From the NCBI GenBank assembly GCA_047967505.1, contig CM106541.1: a DNA stretch of 64,000 nucleotides, one strand, 5' to 3'. The position numbers and the translations under genes are program-made. Shown one piece after another: positions 22,200 to 34,429 of this stretch (position 1 is the first letter of the stretch; each line of letters starts with the position of its first letter). The notes under the pieces were generated by a model. It saw only the letters and a program-made list of their open reading frames with translations, did no database searches and was not told where the DNA came from. This stretch comes from Dipteris shenzhenensis. Lineage: Eukaryota; Polypodiophyta; Polypodiopsida; Gleicheniales.

Positions 22200-23569
22200 T
22201 GTATGGTCCCACATTGTGGCCCCACATTACTTTATAACCATCAAAGAATAGCCGTCCTTTGTTGCAATTGAAATGTAGATGGGCACATTCTTTTACTAAG
22301 GACTTTGCTTGGGTAATAGATAAACAATGAGAATGATCATTGATTATAGAAAGTCTTATTGGTGAAAGCTCAAAGACTTTTTTATTTGTAGAAAGGGTAT
22401 TCTCTTGGGGTATATGTTGAGCCTTTTTTTGTTGTGACCAAGAGATCTTATTCCATGTCATCCTCATGAATTAATTTTTAGTTGTAACAACTAAACTTTT
22501 GAATAAATATTTTATCCTCTAAAAAATAAGTGTTGGATTGGCGAGGAAGGTTATATTTAGTTTCGATTGTAGAATTTTTGTCTCCAAGGGCTTGTGTAGT
22601 CTTTAACATTCTTACCCAAGAGGGCTTCTTCCACTTCATCCTTCTTGCTAAAGGATTCCAATGTTTCTTAAACACATACCTCCTTCTTTGATAAAGTACC
22701 ATCTTCATCTGCATTAGGATAAGATTTTTCCACCCATAAATGAATGAAGTAAGATTTAAATTCCATGTTGGAATAAATTAAATCATTTGCATATAATCAT
22801 GATTACATTAGTATATATGCTTGAGAATATAAACATATACACATAAGCATATACACAAACACATATGCGTATTGAGCTGCAATTGACAATCGAATATATC
22901 TCTAAGACCCTGGCACACTTGGACACTAAACATGCTGAGAGCAAAGTGTTTGACGCCTAGGCATGTGCATCAAACTTTGAATGTCACTAGGCTCATCTTG
23001 AGTTGCAAATGCATATATTCATTCAATGTTTCTAAGACTTGGTCCATGTTATATCATGCTTGCTAGTTGTAGTTGACCTGCAGTGAGAGCAGTTGTCACA
23101 GTTGGGAGACCAGCATGCTCTAGCTTTGCAGATGCTACATGACTTGAAGAGCAAGGTGCAGCACAAATTGTACCTACCCCTCCTCATCCTTGATGTGCAG
23201 AAAAGGGCCAAGTCAATGTCTCGGGTTAGTAGTGCATGGGTTGTGGGATGACCCTTGAACATAAGAATGCCATGATGTTGGTATGCTTGCCATGCAAGAA
23301 TAGCTACCATGTTATGTGCTTTGCCATAACTTGAACCATAGGATCAGCATGCAGGGATTCTTATTGTAACTATATGATTGATGATGTTGTGAAGATGATG
23401 AATGGGATGTTTAGGGACAATGATACCAGAAAGGATCTTATTATAGCAACAACTATTAGCAAGAGCTGTTTGGTAAGAAGCATGCTGTAAGGTTGAATGT
23501 CTCAAGTTTGCTAATAGACCTTAAATTCAACACCTTCCATTAGAGAATTTGGTCTTATATGCATATTTT

Positions 23570-23810
23570 TATTAGCACAACGTATGTTAGCATATGTGGT
23601 ACCATATCCATTAGCACACCATCTGTTAGCACATACGTTAACACATGTATTAGCACATCTATTAATAGCAAGTATTTTATTAGCACTTACAACATATCTA
23701 TTATTGGAATATATGTTAATTAGCATGTCTATTATGAGCATATGTGCTAATTATCATCTATTATTAGCATATGTACTAGTATCACATATGTTAGCACAAA
23801 TATGTAAAGA
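23570..23810. repeat. Array of TTAGCACAT/ATGTTAGCAC-type words
   Basis: A short word (TTAGCACATnTATTAGCAC and variants, also inverted) recurs about every 18-24 bp. It resembles the TATTAGCACGTCTATT stretch in the terminus of CACTA #2 (29340-29375) after loss of CpG, so it may be an old terminal region of a related element. Confidence 0.6.
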
Positions 23811-24212
23811 AGAATATATTTATGCCCTCGTTTACATTTTAGTGCAACCATAGGGATCGTTGCACAAGAAATTCTTGAAAAAACTATTGTTACTATAGTG
23901 AAAATGGTTCCAATAACCAGCACGGTGGTTGTAAGGAAACTATACTAAATTATAAATGTCTACATTTTCCTTAGCTTGGAACTAAAATAGCTCTAAGAAC
24001 ATGTGCGGTGGTTGAGAAATTGTTGCACAAGGAGTAATACGATTATAATATCTCCAAAATAACACTATTTTCCTTGGTGTAGAACTAAAATAACTCCAAC
24101 ATCCAATGAGGTAGTTGTGGATATGGACCTTGAGGGGTCCCTTTAGAGATTGACATGCCACGATGGTCTTCATGCCATCGTGGTGGTCTCTCCATGCCAA
24201 TATTCTTACTTG

Positions 24213-24846
24213 AACCAGCACGGTGGTCAACGCAGCAAAAGATTGTGTTGTGTAGCGATAGATGGCGAAGTTGCGCAATGACAGGTGGCAAGGCAAAAGT
24301 TTTGTGCTGTAGTCAGGCCAACGTGGTTGTGCTCGAACTAGCACGGTGGTCAGCGCAACAAAAGATTGTGTTGCACAATGACAGATGGCGAAGCTACGCA
24401 AGCAAACATGGCAAGGCAAAGGCTGTGTGATGTAGTTAGGCCAGGCTAGGCAAAGCAACAATCTATGTGCTCATGAGTAAATGCATATATTGCCATGTGT
24501 TGAGCTCTGTGCTATTGACCATGATAATATTGCGTCTCATTATTACGCTAATGCGCCTTCATGATGTGGCAAGGCAAAAGTTTTGTGCTGTAGTCAGGCC
24601 AACGCGGTTGTGCTCGAGCTAGAATGGTGCTCAGCGCAACAAAAGATTGTGTTGCACAATGACAAATGGCGAAGCTGTGAAAGCAAATATGGCAAGGCAA
24701 AGGCTGTGTGATGTAGTCAGGCTAGAGGCAAAGCAACAGCCTATGTGCTCATGAGTAAATGCATATATTGTCATGTGTTGAGCGCTGTGCTATTGACCAT
24801 GATAAGATTGCGTCTCATTATTACGCCAATGCGCCTTCATGATGTC
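24213..24846. repeat. Tandem repeat, ~280-bp unit, about two copies plus a partial
   Basis: 24285-24565 and 24566-24846 are similar along their length (offset 278-281 bp; GTGGCAAGGCAAAAGTTTTG at both starts, TTACGC[C/T]AATGCGCCTTCAT at both ends). A further partial copy (AGCACGGTGGTCAACGCA) lies at 24213-24284. No coding potential is evident. Confidence 0.85.
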
Positions 24847-25979
24847 AGGAAAATTTTCAATGAGAGCGCGGGTCCTTGCAAAATTCAAATATCCACCAAG
24901 AAGCGCATCGCGTCATGGCCCCAAAATGGCCCCAGAAATAGTTTCTCAATTGGCTACACCTAAGGAAACGTTGACCTGCATGACCTACAACTATTCTTGA
25001 GGAATATATTACTTTAAATTTACCTTTACAGTTCACCACACTCTAAGCATACTTATCATGGTTCAACAATTGGATAGAACGAAAAAAAGATAATAAAACC
25101 CTCACACTCAACCAATTCAAGGACTTCAAAAAGTAACATTATCTTTGCTATACAAAGAAGTTTCCACCCATGTAGAAACCTCAAAATGAGAATACCTATC
25201 TTGAGAAAAGTGTCATTGAGTACAAGTCATTTTTAGACTATTTCACAAGAAAAGTAAGAAAAAATAGGAGTCAAAGCCTAAATACTAATCCCTAAATCAT
25301 GGACTCTGTCATTCAAATAAGTTTGTTTTGACAATATATGATCAATGATTATGGTTTATGGATCCAAAAATCTTTGCATTATGATCTTATAAGTTGTAAG
25401 ACCCAAAAGAAGTCTCTTTCTATAGAAATAAAGATGGTGATGATGCACATCATAGATAATATAAGGACTAGAGAGGCTATAAGAAAATGAGTGCTTAAAG
25501 GGCTATAATTTTAACTCTGATAGCTCATTTACTATCCTTAGAAAAGGGTGATTATCATAAGTGGGGATTTCTAATTTTTGAGCAAAACCATCTGAGCATT
25601 TGAGCAAATTGGATTAGAATGTAGTTTTTTTGTGTCAAAGTTTATGAAAACAATCCAAGTGTATGGACCCCTTTTGTGAATAAAGGGGTCATGTTGCTTA
25701 AGAAATGAAATAGATATCCTCATTTCTAAACAAGTTTTCTAACTCTTGAAGTTCATGAAATAGGGCCATGATTATGAAACTGTTTTGTAAATGAAGGGTC
25801 CATATTGCTCAATAAAAGAAGTGGTTATCCTTGTAAACTAATAAACCACAACAACCAATAACCAAAAAACAAATCTTGAAGTTGCTAGACCCCTTTTTTG
25901 ATTAAAAGGGATCTATAGTCCACCAAAAAAAAAGAAGATTACGTTCGACCTTAGCAAAATCCAGTATTCTGCATCTTTG

Positions 25980-27080
25980 TTACACTAGCTTAATTTTAAG
26001 TCAAAATATTTTCCACTCATAGTTTTCTAATTATTCTATATTGACAATTTTAATATGTTTCCTAACTACATCACTACAAATGAAGATATGATTTATCACG
26101 TAAAAGACACATTCAAAGTTTTGTGATTGTAAAATCATCCTACAAGGCGTCCCATCACAATTATCACAATTATCAAGTATCAAGTATAGAAATAGCCCAA
26201 AGTTTCCATAAGGAGTATTGAAAAAGTCTCCAAAACATTATTTTGGTGGTTCAAAATCTCCATCCGCAAAAAGTATTATTATAATAGTCCTTTCAAATTT
26301 TGTTCAACATCATGAAGGTGTGCAATCTGCAAAAACCAGGCCTTGAGGCATGCAAGATAATGCTGTGAAGATCTCTTTTGTATTCAGGTTAGCTTGGTGA
26401 CCAAAAATATTATCTTTTCTATCCATATAAGTAATATGTAAATAATATAGCCCAATTTTAAGTCAAATACACTCACACTATTTTCTATTTTGTTATTTGT
26501 TGTATATTCCAATACATGCTCATATTATTTCAAATAAGTTTTCAACCTATGCAAATGAAAATGAAGACATAATTTATCACATAGAAGACATGTTCAAACT
26601 TTTGTGATGTAAAATCATCCTTCAAAATGTCCTACCACAATTATCAAATTACTCATGGAAAAAAGGATTTCTTATATCCAATCCAAGGTACAAAAGGAAA
26701 TGTAACAAATATAGCCAAATTTTAAGTCAATATTTTACTCATAGTTTGGTATTTTGCTACTAGATGTGTTGAGCTCATGTTATTTCAAATAAGTTTTCTA
26801 CAAAGCATCCTGCCACAATTATCAACAAGTAGAGAAACAAACCAAAAATTTACACAAGGAGAAATGCAAAAGGCTCTAAAAACATTATTCTTGTGGTTCA
26901 AAATCTTCATGGAAAAAAGGATTATTATAGATATCTTTTCATTTTGTATTCAACATCATGAAGGTTCAGTTCTCAAAAAAATACCATTTTTGTGGTTCAA
27001 AATCCTCATGGAAAAAGGATTATTATAATAGCCCTTCCATTTTCTGTTGACCATCATGAAAGTACAGGCTCCAAAAACTA
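25980..27080. repeat. Degenerate AT-rich tandem repeats
   Basis: Blocks recur in the same order: AATTTTAAGTCAA (25990, 26455, 26718), TTATTTCAAATAAGTTTTC (26525, 26779) and ACCACAATTATCAA-like words (26155, 26632, 26813). CATCATGAAGGTG-like words recur at 26310, 26950 and 27050. They lie just downstream of the MULE-like gene's 3' end and may be part of that element. Confidence 0.65.
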
Positions 27081-27084
27081 AACC

Positions 27085-29133
27085 TCAAGGCATGTGGGAC
27101 AATGCCTGGAATATCTCTTTTTTACTCAAGGTGGCTTGGTGAACAAACATATTATTTCTGCTATCCAATCCAAGGTATGAAAGGAAGATGTAATAAATAT
27201 GTTTGCATGGAATATAGGCATCCAATTTGCATGATCGTCTAGTGAAGTCTTCACAATTGCAAGAAGGAAATGGAGAAATGTCAACCTTGTATTCAATACC
27301 TTTTTTCATTGATCCTTCTATAGAAACAATGAACTCAGCATGCTCCATGGCCTTCACGACTGTTGCATCCTTAACAATGCATTTCATGACCAATGACCTC
27401 TGAATTCTATCTTCCATTTCTTTGGAGATTTTGTTTTGCCATCTGATTGCTTTGCCATCTCGATGCCGAGGTCGATCTTCATGCAATACTATTGTTTCAT
27501 CATGGGCTTGAATTGGTGAAGCACAACTTGCACCCACCATCAGAGTTGACACTCCTAATATGACAAACCCTGAGCTTGTCAAACTGGCAATCTCTACACT
27601 TGTCAAGGATGTTCCTGATTGAACCTTCCACCTTCCTGGTGATGGTCTTGGAATATCTGTAATGCTAGTTGATGGCTTCCACGTGTGGGAGCTACATCAT
27701 TTCCACAAAACCAAATCATTTGGGAGCGCACTCCAATTGGTGTTTGAATCCTCCCAAAGAATGATGGTGCAACAACTCCACGTCGATTTTCACGATCCTT
27801 TATATTGACAAGCTTGTTACATTTTCCTCCTCGTCTAAGCCAAGCCTGGCAATGGACTTGGCTTGTTACAGGAACTCTTTGTAATGCCCAATTCGCATCA
27901 TGCAGTTCATATTCTTGTACACTCTTGGAATCATCATCCTCAAAACTCTCTGTTGCAAATTTAGTACTAGATTTTGGAGACATGGAGTATCTTTTCTTAT
28001 TTGCATAACTGTACTCAGGGCGGTGACTATCATCCTCACATATATTTGAAGGCATTGACTTTGGCCTTTTCCTTCGCACAGTCTTGTCATCTCCATCATT
28101 AAAACATACTTCAGATACAACACCCATTTCCTTTGTAACATTACTTGTTAGATCAACAACTGTTTTGGCACTAATGTCAATCCGAGATTGGACAGATCTT
28201 TTTTTAAAGGTCTCTAGACTCGGCCCACTTCCGATAAACTGGCCCTTCAAAAAAGATGTGTATCTAGAGGTTTGTAAAATTGCATTTGAGAGGTCACTAA
28301 TAGAGGCATTGTAGAGACCAACATATTTGACATGGTTCAATCCAGCCCTCCAACTTCCATGAATAGACTCTGCTAGATTTGTTCGAGGTATCAAGTACTT
28401 CTCGTTATCTAACATACTCTGCAAACCAAGCATTGTAGAGATATTGTAATGGAAAAATTACATTATTAACATGATTAAAAAAAATTCAAGAGAAATACAA
28501 AACCAACATCTATAATGTAGTGGCCCCAATGGGAAATCCTAGCATGCCACCATGCAAACCAAGTTTCAAGCCGTGGCAAGTCTGAATCACTTGCATGGCC
28601 TGCATTCCACCATGCCCTTAGGCTTCTCATTTCGACTTCTCTAGCTTGCTCTGTAGAGGCATCCTTCCAGCGTCTGCATTAGATTTTAAATTCCTCTTGG
28701 CTGCCAACTTTTATACATGCCTTTGCATGGGAATGAAGACTTTGCTCCCAATGGAAAAGGCAAGAACGCTCTTTCCCTTCCATTATATTGTCAGGGCCAC
28801 CATTGCAAGTGGCACGTACAGCTCTCCACTTGGCTTGGGACTCATCTGCCATGAACCCTTTGAATTCAGCATTGTCAAACCCTTCTAAAACCATTACTTT
28901 GTTGAGAGTATCCCAAAATAGAATTTGTGCGTCAGTATCTTCCACCTTGAAGTCACAAGTTGTAATTGTTTGCAACTCTTGGATAAAAGGATTATACACA
29001 TGGCAAGCCATGGTACTCCAATCTTTCATTCGCTTCACAAAGTCAAACAACACCCAACAATGACCCAATTCTCCTCCAGGTCTCATTTTATTTACCAAAT
29101 CAACCCCTGAACCAGAACCTTGGGTAGACATTT
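27085..29133 (-). pseudogene. MULE-like transposase, 3' part (DDE and SWIM zinc finger)
   Basis: Minus-strand exons. The first (from 29130) reads MSTQGSGSGVDLVNKM ... DTDAQILFWDTLN and GFMADESQAKWRAV ... ERSCLFHWEQSL. An in-frame TAA near 28674 precedes RRWKDASTEQAREVEMRSLR. After an intron ending ~28418 comes NLAESIHGSWRAGLNHVKYV. D in FWDTL/ADES and E in LAES fit a MULE DDE triad. The last exon has SWIM-type CxC...CxH (CNCEDF ... YIPCKH, ~27200-27260). Zinc-coordinating and DDE segments are kept but the stop and frame changes near 27600 indicate decay. The 5' half lies at 36553-37910, beyond CACTA #2. Confidence 0.75.
29131..29133. repeat. Target site duplication of CACTA #2 (left)
   Basis: TTT, matched by TTT at 36553-36555 directly outside the other terminus. 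Three-base duplications are typical of CACTA elements. Confidence 0.7.
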
Positions 29134-29152
29134 CACAACAACACAAAGCAAC

Positions 29153-29400
29153 TATAGACGTGCTTGATAGACGTGCAAAATAGCGGGCGTGTCTATAGGC
29201 ATTGCTTGAATAGAGAAATTACGAGCACGTCTAATAGCACATCTAACAGCTCGTCTATTTGTGCATGTATTGACACATCTATTTGCACATCTACATTGAG
29301 AAAATACGGGCCCGTCTAACACTACATTTGTCAACGCGTCTATTTGTGCATGTATTAGCACGTCTATTAGGACATCTACACTGAGAATTAGACACGTATT
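29153..29400. repeat. CACTA #2 subterminal GCGTCTA-type repeats (transposase 3' side)
   Basis: Repeated words of the type TAGACGTGC, GCGTGTCTATAG and GCGTCTATTTGTGC start 19 bp inside the terminus. The layout fits a transposase-binding array; the same stretch occurs in copy #4 at 61183-61430. Confidence 0.82.
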
Positions 29401-29599
29401 TAGATGCAAAATAGAGAATACAGAAAGTGAGATTTTGTTGTATATCACTGCTTTCCAAACATTGCCCATTATTACCAAAGCACATAATTTTAACAAAAAC
29501 ATCAATGCTTTTTTGCAAGCCCACATATACAAGAATTAAGTGAGGTGAGGAGAATGAGACAATATGTAAAATAGTTTTGCCAATATCAATGATGGGCTA

Positions 29600-32500
29600 C
29601 GGTTCAATCTCATCCTCAATGAGATCAACCTAGCTTGCCAAACTATCTACTTCAAAATCCAAACAAGTGTTTAGATCTACAAATACATTCAACCCACTAC
29701 TACTTGTGCTACTCATGTGCTCATCGAAATCAGCATCACCAATGGTAGGCTGGTCCACATGGGTAATGGCCTCAATATCTGTATCTCCTATCTCATGATC
29801 ATCCTCGTCTCTCGTATCATGGTCATCATCATGTCCATGGCCATGATCATCCTCCATATGCTCCATGTTAGTAAATGTACTATACATCACTTTGGAACGT
29901 GGCATAATAGGTATGACATGCCACCATCTATTATTATCCACCATTGGTTGATAGACAACCTAATTCAAACACAAATACAATCATGTTATTTTCCTTGCAT
30001 CGAAGGTATCAAATATTTAAAAGCGAGTATTTTTATATGTGTGCACAGTACCTATTCGCATTGTTGCAGTAGGACTACTGTGTCCTTCCTACTTTGCCAA
30101 AACTTTGTGGAGTCAATAGTTACAAAGCCACTTGCATGGCATTTGATTGTTGCATTAGGGCCTCTTTCCACCATGTCCTTAAACCACTTTACATCCAAAC
30201 ATACACAAAGAAGCGTCGAAAGTCAAGCTTAGTAATATCTTGGATTATGCCACAATAATCATCCATGGCTCCATTGGCTCCCTCAAAGATAGCAATTACG
30301 CCGCAATCTTGTGTGTTTCTCCTATCATCAATCCGTTGTGTTCGAAAATGCTTGCCCTCACACCATATAGCATTGAACATAGTGCACTACGCCAAGAAAA
30401 AATCAATTAAATAAGAAATATAAATTATTGAAAGCTCCTAACTTATGCATAACATTCTATATACCGACCTTGCTCATGCATCCCCTAGCATACTCCCATT
30501 CTTCCATTGTGATATGCACCCCCTCGTCTTTCTCTACTTTCTCCATTTCATCAAGTAGCCAATCCACATGAATATCCTTTGGAAGTGCTCTTAGATACTG
30601 AGGGTATGGCACACAAGATCCGTGGTGTGTACGAAAGAGGGCCCTTTCTTCTTGTCTTCTTGCCTTTGCATCCTCGTATCTTGTCACCCATCTTTTCATC
30701 ACATCACTATTAAGCACGCAATAGAGGTTGATACTATTATGCAACTCCATGTTTATTACTTTGTTGCATCCTTTCCCTTGAGGTACAATAGAGGTCATCC
30801 TTAGGTCTTCATCCCTCGGCCATGCTACCTTCGGGTCTTGCATTTTGTCTCATGAAGCCCTTCAAGGTCTTCATGAAGCGCTTGAGGAAGGACAACCATC
30901 GTGCATGTATAGTACTGCATATAGCAATTTTATCCACCAAATGTGCTATAAGATGTAGTTGGCTTGTGAGAATAGAATGTGAAAATGTCTCCTCCACTAA
31001 ACAAACCACCTCCACTGACATAACTCGAGCATTCTCAAGCATGGTGGGATCTATTTCCTTTGAGCTCACATACCTAGAAATGAAAAAGTACACCATATTA
31101 GCAATATGAACACCTTGCATGGAGCATTGATACGCATCATATTTTGTATCATGTAAAGTACCTCACAAGCTCGCCCATCTTGTAAATACAATCCTTCACG
31201 TCCTTCGATGCACTACAAGAAATGTTAGTAGGTAGTATGAACTGAACCCATGAGGAGGTGGTTGATTAGTTGCTTATAATTATTCACTCACAAATTTGAA
31301 AGGAAAAAGATATTATGCACATAAAATACTTACTTGGAGCATCTTGTGCCAATCATGAGATTTCAAGACATATAATTGCTCTACACCTCTTTTCTTGCTC
31401 TTTGTAAAGGCTCCCTTCAAACACCTCATGCATCCAGTGGGAGTACGAATTGTAGTAATAGCGCGCTTCATCGCCGCCATCTCTAGCTTTGATAACCCCC
31501 GCAGTGCACGAGGTAAAAAAACATGCCCATTTGGTCTCTCTTGTGGCCAAGCTTCACGCATCCTCCCTGTGGTACGTAGGTCCTCCCTTATGCCTACGGA
31601 ATCTCGTGTCCCATTCAAATGCTCCCAAATGGTAGATGCCACATTCTTGAAGATATGCATGGGATCAAGCAGGTGATTGATCTTGAGGTGGGACCAATAT
31701 GGTAAACGATAAAAGATGGAGTATCTAAACAAAAGCTGGTGTTAGCAGGCAATCTTTATTTCCAGCCAATATAGCACACAATAGTTATAAACCCTTATCG
31801 GCTCATGCCAAGTGGTGGAGGAGTCGTGGAACTGTCCCAAATTCTCATCCAATCTCCTACGGTGAGTGATTGTGGGAGGACTTCATTCCAAGGGGCAACA
31901 TATCTAGGATGATCAGGTGGGAGAAATCGATGGTGATTCTCATAGATGACCTTATTCAATGCGTCTGCCCATGAGGCAACTAGTGAAGGACCACAAACAG
32001 GACATGCGTGGTAACCCGATGTAGTGAGACCAAAACAATAGATGCAATTAAGAGTTGAAGGTGGGTTTAGGGTGCCACATCCTTTGCCTATTCATAATTA
32101 GAAGTGCAATGCTTACCTGAACACTCGCCATAGCCTGGGAAGTCATGCATCGTCCACATCAAGACTGCTTTGCAGTTGAAGTCTTGTGACGAGGGAGGCC
32201 TGCTCATATCATGCACCTTGATACCTCTCCAAAGTCTTTAGCTCATCAATCAAAGGCTCCAAATAAACATCAGGATTTTTGACTTTATGTTTCCCTGGAA
32301 TTAGAAGGGACAACATAACATGTCCTTTCTTAATAGCCATAGAGGATGGAAGATTATAATTCACCAATATCACTGGCCATACACTGTAAGAGGTGCTTTT
32401 GAGACCAAATGGGTTCACACCATCCATACCCAATCCAAGTCTCAAGCTCCTAGGTTCTTCCTTGAAGCTTGGCCATGTGTCTTCAATATGCTTCCACACA

Positions 32501-33582
32501 GGAGAGTCTGTGGGAGTTCTCCAGTTGCCATCGGTTGATCGATGGTGGGAGGAATGCCATGACATGAGCTCTGCAATGGATTCGCACTTGAACATATGTT
32601 GGATGCAAGGGATTATGAGAAAATGTCACAGAACCTTACGAGGCACGTCCAAAGTTTTGAGATCTACTCTATATCTTGCCTCTCCACAAGTAGGGCACTC
32701 TCTTGCATCCTTATGTAGTCCATGAAACAAAACACAATCGTTGACGCATGCATGGATGTGCTTGTAATCTAATCCTCCAAGAGAGGTCACATGTTGCCTT
32801 GCCATATCTCTTGAGGTCAGTAATTTATTCTCCCTTGGAAGCATTTTACACAATAGCCTACAGGTGAAGACCATAAATGAGGAAAAGCATTCGAGTAATT
32901 GACCCACTAGCATAATTCACCATGTTTGCAAAATAGACTTTAAAGCTTACTTGAGTAATGCATTCAAACTTGCATTGCTCCATCCATAGATTGTTTGCAA
33001 GTTTAGTAACTCAAGGGAGGCACGTAGAATAGAGAAAGTGCATCCCTCAAACAGTGGAGTCGATGCTGTGGTAAAAAGATCGTCCTGCTCCATGCTATCA
33101 TCCCTTCCTTCAGATTGATGGACATATAAATCCCGCACCATGTCATCAAACACCTCCTCCTCCATGGCTTCATGAGGTAATGGCGGAGGGCTACTATCAC
33201 CATCACTCCATGCATCCATACCGGTCCCTCCTGAAGATCCCACCTCATATCACCGACGCTTCGCCTCCTCACGATGAGCATAGGGCAACATATGCGGGTG
33301 TGGCGTTGCATCCTGTATCAAATTAAAATGGGATCATAACTCAAACATATGAACACCCATAGGTATCTCAATCAACCTTAACTCTTTAACACTTACCATG
33401 TTTATGGTCGCATCCCATTCTCCATACTTTGAGATTTGATTGAGTGTAATCGTGCATGCACGATACATGTTTCCTCGACATCGATCACACATACAATTGA
33501 TTTTTTGCTCCAACTACATTTTGCGATGGTGGATACGGAGGGATTCATCCTCACTAGAGCTACTTGTTGAAGATGAAGACAT
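29600..33582 (-). pseudogene. TNP2-type transposase of CACTA #2
   Basis: ATG at 33582 (MSSSSTSSSSEDESLRIHH). The N-terminal CDRCRGNMYRA zinc-type motif follows a TAG that replaces a TGG Trp codon in copy #3. Later exons have DAWSDGDSSPPPLPHEAMEE, LDYKHIHACVNDCVLFHG, CPTCGEARYR, DGVNPFGLKSTSYSVWPVIL, GYHACPVCGPSLV, LLDPMHIFKNVASTIWEHL and MRCLKGAFTKSKKRG. The DUF4218-like part reads RFMKTLKGFMRQNARPEGSM. A deletion of about 83 bp near 30828 relative to copy #3 creates a stop after SMAEG. DUF4216-like and RWWHVIPIM segments and an acidic tail end at ~29600. Introns have normal GT/AG ends. It is nearly complete but inactivated. Confidence 0.88.
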
Positions 33583-33649
33583 CCTACAAACAAACAACCC
33601 AAAAAAATTTGCTTTTCTTCAAATATTTAATTTTAAAACTATGTGGCAC

Positions 33650-34345
33650 GTCCAAAGGCACGTCTAAAACCACGTCTGTCTATTCTATGGTGTGTGTCTA
33701 TAGGCGCATCTAAAACCGCGTCTGCTCTGTGTATCTAGATGTGCAATTACACGCGTATTTAGACGCGCTATTAGATGCGATTTTCAAATCTGCTTTTAGC
33801 GCGCTTGCTTTGCTTTTCTTCACATTACTTATACTTCGTGCAGCTTGCTTGCTTTGCTATTAATAGATCCACAGTTTTGATGCTTAAGAGGAAGGCACCC
33901 GCACTTACTTCCAAGCTTACACTTAAGAGGAAGGCACCCACACTTACTTCCAGGCTTACAGGAGAAGAGGGTGAACAAGGAAGAGAAGCAACTTTGAAGA
34001 AGGAGAAGAAGCTTCCATACCTCTATCCAAGGTAAGTCTCTTTACAATTGATCTTTTTTGGAAGTTGCTCTCTTTGGATTTGTCCTTTGTCGTATCCAAG
34101 AAATGAATGATTTTGGTATCAATACTGTTACATTTTTGTATCGGGCGCATGTCCTTTTCTACTTTTTAGAATAGTCCATCTATCGGAGCGCGTCTATAGA
34201 CGCGTCTCAGAGCACATCTAAAACTGCATCTATAGGTGCGTCTAGACTGTTTGCAGACACAGATAGCCACGTCTATAGATGCACTATTATACACAAAAAT
34301 AGACGCACCTCTTAGACGCATCTATAGACGTGCTCCGATAGTAAT
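33650..34345. promoter_or_regulatory. Central intergenic region of CACTA #2 with two repeat clusters
   Basis: Between the divergent genes lie GCGTCTA-type repeats at 33650-33790 and 34165-34345. Between them, 33871-34033 is an open plus-strand stretch (LKRKAPALTSKLTLKRKAPT, a tandem peptide repeat) followed by a good splice donor (AAG/GTAAGT). The second gene therefore probably has a 5' exon here and an intron holding one repeat cluster. Position and symmetry suggest a bidirectional promoter bound by the element's own protein. Confidence 0.65.
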
Positions 34346-34429
34346 CTTTTCTGACAGTAATCTTTTCTTCCCTTCCCCTTTCTTCTCAGCTCATCAGTAA
34401 TTGTCTTTTTTTCTTTTTTCTAGTTCATC

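Larger units (their letters stand above)
22200..27084. other. AT-rich region without a recognisable gene
   Basis: No convincing gene. Open stretches on the minus strand at 22135-22714 have no motif I know. Repeat arrays inside are listed separately. Poly-A/T runs and short near-repeats dominate from 25000 to 27084. Confidence 0.6.

Noticed and set aside
22135-22714. Minus-strand open frames next to the CACTA #1 end
   Set aside because: The first overlaps the transposon terminus; neither shows a motif I recognise and stops separate them.
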